A stretch of DNA of 64,000 nt from Candidatus Gastranaerophilales bacterium (lineage in GTDB: Bacteria; Cyanobacteriota; Vampirovibrionia; Gastranaerophilales; Gastranaerophilaceae). The position numbers and the translations under genes are program-made. Where the stretch lies: the NCBI GenBank assembly GCA_947589425.1, contig CANQAV010000009.1, positions 1 through 64,000 of the forward strand, in the 5' to 3' direction. Within the stretch, counting starts at the first letter, position 1. Each line of letters begins with the position of its first letter. This document shows, in pieces, positions 59,675-64,000 of the stretch. Below the pieces are notes generated by a model. The model was not told where the DNA came from and did not search any database. It saw only the letters and a program-made list of their open reading frames with translations.

Positions 59675-60289
59675 TTATCTTTTTTCACTGTATACGAATA
59701 ACCCAATAATATCATTGAGTTTATTTAATTGTTTCTGATAGCTTGCTGATTGTTTTTCAAGAGTTCTTATATTGCTTCTGTATTCTTGAATTGTATAGCT
59801 GCAATCTTTAATTGAACTGTTAAGACAATCACGTACTCTCTGGGCATCTTGAAGAACTGTTTTCATGGGAATACCCAGTGCTTCAATTGTTTGTCTTATT
59901 ATTTGTGCGCCGGTTTGTCTCGGAACGCCTGTCGGCAATTGCGATATCAATCTTTTTAATACATTGATATTGTTTGGCAATTCAAATTCTTCAACATCTT
60001 CATCATTATCGATTGACAGTTTCATATCAGCATCCGAACTGCTGCCTGTTTCATCTTCTTTTGCAGAAAATATCGGTTTATAATCTTTAGAAGTTGTTCC
60101 GAAATCAAATGAGCCGGTGTCGCTGTCAGAGGAGTCTGCGAAATCTTCCAATGTAAGTTCATCAGTATCATCAAAATTATTTATTGAATCAGATTCGCTT
60201 TCTCCGGATGTAGCTTCTTCAAAGTCTTGTTGCTTAAGTGCATCCACTATTTTTTTACCCATATTTTTTGGTAATTCACTTTCTTGCAT
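59675..60289 (-). CDS. Hypothetical acidic protein with C-terminal coiled coil
   Basis: MQESELPKNMGKKIVDALKQQDFEEA...; RBS AGAAGGAG. Confidence 0.65.
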   Translation of the reverse strand: MQESELPKNMGKKIVDALKQQDFEEATSGESESDSINNFDDTDELTLEDFADSSDSDTGSFDFGTTSKDYKPIFSAKEDETGSSSDADMKLSIDNDEDVEEFELPNNINVLKRLISQLPTGVPRQTGAQIIRQTIEALGIPMKTVLQDAQRVRDCLNSSIKDCSYTIQEYRSNIRTLEKQSASYQKQLNKLNDIIGLFVYSEKR

Positions 60290-60405
60290 TTAGCAACTCC
60301 TTCTATTTATTAAGAACTACAACATATATAAAAACAAAAAAACTTTCTTTTGTCAAATTCATTTTTAAAGGTTAATAAAAAATTAATAAAACATATATTA
60401 AAATT

Positions 60406-60753
60406 TTATTTATTTCTTTTATTTTGCATTTTTAACTCGTGCAAACGCACCAAATATAAAGTAAAGAGGTCGGGCTCATCGTCTTTACCGAGCATTTCAA
60501 TATCATTTAAAATATCATTATTGTTTTGATAACGATTAACTAAATACAAATCTTTCAGACTGTCTTCGAGCCCTCTTTTCCATTTATGCAAAAGTTTCGC
60601 AATATATTTTTTATCATGCATCATTAATTCATATATATCAAAATCTAAGTTTAAAAATATATCATCAACATTACTCCCTCTTGTTAAATCTACAAGAGTT
60701 TGTCTTTTAAATCTTTTTGCATAGTAAGTTCTGGATTTTGCATCTTCATTCAT
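60406..60753 (-). CDS. Hypothetical protein (115 aa)
   Basis: MNEDAKSRTYYAKRFKRQTLVDLTRGSNVDD...; open frame with helical composition. Confidence 0.55.
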   Translation of the reverse strand: MNEDAKSRTYYAKRFKRQTLVDLTRGSNVDDIFLNLDFDIYELMMHDKKYIAKLLHKWKRGLEDSLKDLYLVNRYQNNNDILNDIEMLGKDDEPDLFTLYLVRLHELKMQNKRNK

Positions 60754-60802
60754 AATCTTTATTTTATCACACTATAAATAACATTTTGTTTGAAAAAATA
60801 TA

Positions 60803-60833
60803 TAAAAAATCCGCCAAAGCTAAGTCTTGGCGG
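60803..60833 (-). terminator. Terminator after the 60887-61573 gene
   Basis: Minus CCGCCAA-gacttagct-TTGGCGG followed by ATTTTTT. Confidence 0.75.
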
Positions 60834-60886
60834 AAAATAAAAAATATATTTTAAACCTATGGCTATTGGCAAGCTCTGCCGTCACC

Positions 60887-61573
60887 TCAAGCCGCATTTT
60901 CATCATTGGTATCTATTGGAACAAATTCGGAATTTACCGTCATGTTATCTAAAAATCGGTTATATTCTTCTTCGGATACAATATCATCAAGAGTGGTATA
61001 TCCTGCCAATTTCATATCTTCTCCGAGTTGACGGGTTTTTTCATAACCATGATTTTGCTCATAGGTTGTAAAGAATTCTTCAATTTGATTAGAGGATGCA
61101 TTGCCAAGGAGTTTAATTAATGCCGTATTTTCTTTTATATGGCAGTTGTCATCATCGGTATACTCATCTTTATACGAATCAAAAATATCACATAGCTGAG
61201 CACCCGTATAATCTTCCAGATTTTCGCCCTCAAAGCCCAGTTTTTCGAGAGTATCACCTATGTTTCTTATATCGTTTTCATCAACATCTTCAATATCATC
61301 CGGCTCAAATGAAGCAAATTCATCGGCTTGTTCTTCATATATTTTGCTTAAAATATCCAAATCGTTATCGTTTAATTCCTGATATTTGGAAAAAGCATTC
61401 TCATCCTGCCGCAATGAAAATTCATCATCTTCTTTAGCTATGCCGCCATTCGACAGTTTGCACAAAAAATTGTCATCATCTTTAATAGGGTTAGTTTTAA
61501 ACCTGTTATTTGAGACAAGAAAGTCAATATTCGACGTCTGCGCATCGTTAACTTTGGCATTAAAGTTTACCAT
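60887..61573 (-). CDS. Hypothetical acidic signal-less protein
   Basis: MVNFNAKVNDAQTSNIDFLVSNNRFK...; RBS AGAGGAG. Confidence 0.65.
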   Translation of the reverse strand: MVNFNAKVNDAQTSNIDFLVSNNRFKTNPIKDDDNFLCKLSNGGIAKEDDEFSLRQDENAFSKYQELNDNDLDILSKIYEEQADEFASFEPDDIEDVDENDIRNIGDTLEKLGFEGENLEDYTGAQLCDIFDSYKDEYTDDDNCHIKENTALIKLLGNASSNQIEEFFTTYEQNHGYEKTRQLGEDMKLAGYTTLDDIVSEEEYNRFLDNMTVNSEFVPIDTNDENAA

Positions 61574-61818
61574 TTTTTACTCCTCTATCTTGATTATATT
61601 TATTCCTTGTATATTATTAAAAAAGATGATTAAAAATTTATTGCTTAATTTAAAAAAAATATTAACTTTTGTTAAAATAATTTTTAACTTGCAAATTAAA
61701 AAATATCTTCAAGATTTTAACTTTATAGTATAATTTATTTAATGTTGAAGTTGTTACGCTATTTGAAATTTTAAAGCGTGACAAGAATATATATGTAAAT
61801 TGAAAATAATATATGCCT

Positions 61819-61900
61819 GTCGAAGTGGCGGAACTGGTAGACGCGCATGATTCAGGTTCATGTGGATAATTCCTTGTGGGTTCGATTCCCATCTTCGACA
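61819..61900 (+). tRNA. tRNA-Leu (anticodon CAG)
   Basis: GTCGAAGTGGCGGAACTGGTAGACGCGCATGATTCAGGTTCATG...GGGTTCGATTCCCATCTTCGACA; class II with variable arm. Confidence 0.95.
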
Positions 61901-61904
61901 TTTT

Positions 61905-61933
61905 TAAAAGAGCCGATGAAACGGCTCTTTTTT
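61905..61933 (+). terminator. Terminator after tRNA-Leu
   Basis: AAAAGAGCCG-atgaa-ACGGCTCTTTTTT. Confidence 0.8.
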
Positions 61934-61978
61934 GTTACCGTTTCTTGGTTTAAATATGTAAACTTTTGTAAAAATTAT

Positions 61979-62006
61979 TAAATTTTTCCGATATAACTGC
62001 CGATAT
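61979..62006 (+). promoter_or_regulatory. Candidate sigma28-type promoter P4
   Basis: TAAATTTT (61979-61986) - 12 nt - GCCGATAT (61999-62006), 33 nt before ATG 62040. Confidence 0.6.
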
Positions 62007-62039
62007 AACAAAGGTAACTTAGTGCTTCAGGAAGGTTAT

Positions 62040-63635
62040 ATGGATAACACAAATTTCAATAAAATTCAACAATTCAGCAATAATTACAAAGGTGTACAAA
62101 AGACAAACATATTAGGCGGCAAATATTACACAAAAGACGACCCCAGGGTGCCTTTAGGCGATATGGGAATGCTTTTGTATCAAGACGGATTTTTAAAATA
62201 CATGCAAGATCAAAAAGACGAAAATATGTCTGTTAACGAAATATTGGATATCGAAAATCTTGACAGCCTTCTTGATGAAATTAACAGTGATATCAATGAA
62301 AATGACAGTCCGAAAGTATCTTCGGACGGCAAACTCACTCTCCCGCCAAATTTAAAAATCAGCGAAACAAACACGGTATATAACGATGACGGATCAACAA
62401 CCATTGAAGACGTTTTAACAAAAGATGACGGAACAACTTTAAAAATAGGTCGTCGTATTGATTCTAACGGCAAGTTGATGACCGAATATACATACGGCAA
62501 AAATGAAGACGGAGAAGAAACAAAACTGGGCACATGGTATAACTCGGACGGCAGCCTCAACACATATTATGAATTTACATACCATGAAGAAAACGGCAAA
62601 AAAACAGCCGACCTTGCTAAATGGTCGACAAAAAGCGTAAATAATAAACCAAACGAATTAGATCATAATTTTCAAATTGAATACGATGAATCCGGAAAAG
62701 AAATCAAAAGAACGGAAAGCAAAAAAGACGGCGATATTACCGTTGCAGAAAATTATGACTCTATGGAACAGTTGGTGTCTGAAGATAAGTATGATGAAAA
62801 CAACAATAAAATATCACATACACCAAGACCAAAAAGACAAACAACGGCACAAAAACTCGGTCTAACAGGAGAAGACACACAATCAAATACTCAAAACAAT
62901 GCAAATCAAACCGAAAATGAAGACACAACAGCACATCAGGCAAGTTTTCAAGAAAATCTGACAATGCTTTTAAATAATAAAATCGTAAAAGATTATGTTG
63001 ATAAAGATGCAAACGGAAAAATAGACGAAGAAGAGCTCAAAAGCTTTATTCAGGATGCTGCGGAATTAGACGGAAATGCATCAGATTTATCAACCGCAGA
63101 TTTATATAACATTATAAACAGAAAAGTTTTAAGCAAATTTTACAACATAGATTCTTACTTTGGCGCACAAACTACAAATTATCAAGCAGTTGCCGAAGCG
63201 ATTGAAGAAGAAATAAAATCACAAGACAACAACAATCAGCTTTGGTTATTAAATCTTGGCAGATTGTCTGCTGACGAAGTAAATGTTTTGGCGGGCAACA
63301 GTCTTTGTTCGGCGAAACTGAACAGCGTAAGAAGCAAATCACAAACGGTTAAAAATAATCAACACTATGATTCCGAAGATGTGACCTGGCTTAATAAAAA
63401 TGTTGTTGAGCTTCTGAATTATACCGACGATGAAATAAAAGAATTTTTAGGCATAGATGATGAGCGGCTTTATGTATTAAAAACCACTTGCAAACTAAGT
63501 GACAATGATATTAAAAGTCTTTCAAAAGAAATTGCAAACACTCTCAATGACGGTCCGGCAAAAATTGCAGAGCGTGAATATACGGACGAAAGATTTGACA
63601 AATATAATTATTCAAGGAAAACAAGCAAGAATTAA
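62040..63635 (+). CDS. Hypothetical signal-less Asn/Asp-rich protein with canonical EF-hand loop
   Basis: RBS AGGAAGG before ATG 62040 (ORF-track GTG is 18 nt upstream); VDKDANGKIDEEELKSF; tandem YxxDGSxxT-like repeats. Confidence 0.75.
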   Translation: MDNTNFNKIQQFSNNYKGVQKTNILGGKYYTKDDPRVPLGDMGMLLYQDGFLKYMQDQKDENMSVNEILDIENLDSLLDEINSDINENDSPKVSSDGKLTLPPNLKISETNTVYNDDGSTTIEDVLTKDDGTTLKIGRRIDSNGKLMTEYTYGKNEDGEETKLGTWYNSDGSLNTYYEFTYHEENGKKTADLAKWSTKSVNNKPNELDHNFQIEYDESGKEIKRTESKKDGDITVAENYDSMEQLVSEDKYDENNNKISHTPRPKRQTTAQKLGLTGEDTQSNTQNNANQTENEDTTAHQASFQENLTMLLNNKIVKDYVDKDANGKIDEEELKSFIQDAAELDGNASDLSTADLYNIINRKVLSKFYNIDSYFGAQTTNYQAVAEAIEEEIKSQDNNNQLWLLNLGRLSADEVNVLAGNSLCSAKLNSVRSKSQTVKNNQHYDSEDVTWLNKNVVELLNYTDDEIKEFLGIDDERLYVLKTTCKLSDNDIKSLSKEIANTLNDGPAKIAEREYTDERFDKYNYSRKTSKN

Positions 63636-63664
63636 AAAATCGCAATTATTAAAGGAAGGTATAT

Positions 63665-64000
63665 ATGAGCATCAGCGACAACTTAAAAAACATTATCTAT
63701 TTAGCTTGCAACAATGCATTAAAAGATAAAGGTGCGGAAGGCAAAGAGAAAACAGAAAACACCTCTTTAAACGATATAAGCATCTTCCTTGAAAAAGATG
63801 CGTTTGGAAAAACAGTATCACAACAGAATATTGATAGTGTATCCGTAAAAGATTTGACAGAAGCCGACCATTTACAGCAAATAATTGATGAGGTTAAAAA
63901 CGAATCAAACGACGAAGAAAACGACAAAAACGATAGCGGTGAAAACACAACGCTATCAATGGATGACCTTGTAGGTGCACTTCTTGAAAATAAATATGTC
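63665..64000 (+). CDS. Hypothetical acidic protein, truncated by window end (not in ORF track)
   Basis: RBS AAAGGAAGG, MSISDNLKNIIYLACNNALKDKGAEGKEKTENTSLNDISIFLEKD...; open to the window end. Confidence 0.65.
   Translation, partial: MSISDNLKNIIYLACNNALKDKGAEGKEKTENTSLNDISIFLEKDAFGKTVSQQNIDSVSVKDLTEADHLQQIIDEVKNESNDEENDKNDSGENTTLSMDDLVGALLENKYV

Noticed and set aside
61614-61640. Possible sigma28-like promoter for the 60887-61573 gene (TAAATTTT-N11-TTTAATAA)
   Set aside because: -35 matches P3/P4 but the -10 lacks GCCGAT; AT-rich chance match likely.

Overview
The 64-kb window is low-GC and gene-dense. It looks chromosomal and comes from a diderm bacterium of cyanobacterial affinity, probably non-photosynthetic Vampirovibrionia/Melainabacteria. 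The main evidence is a split rpoC (rpoB-rpoC1-rpoC2) with a trigger-loop insertion of about 650 residues in RpoC2. Ordinary content includes a two-partner secretion pair, a T2SS/T4P-like GspE/GspF/secretin cluster, obg, a peptide-binding protein, rmlD, manC, mutS, queH, a VKOR-DsbA fusion, a TonB/ExbB/ExbD/ExbD operon, two giant AsmA-like proteins, an NfnA-like flavoprotein, two LeuC-type dehydratases, a patatin, tRNA-Glu and tRNA-Leu. The parts most worth follow-up are: (1) a probable RiPP-type operon at ~53.5-58.35 kb, with an unannotated 33-aa Cys-rich peptide ORF, a SelO-like pseudokinase, an RRE-like/radical SAM/SPASM maturase, a 37-aa membrane peptide and a J-domain::TonB-C fusion protein; (2) four promoters matching the sigma28 consensus (TAAA-N11/12-GCCGATAA class) in front of signal-less or orphan proteins, one with a G9 tract inside its spacer; (3) a perfect 2 x 210-bp tandem repeat whose unit boundary is the 3' end of tRNA-Glu. 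All calls were made by eye from sequence motifs; no database search was run.
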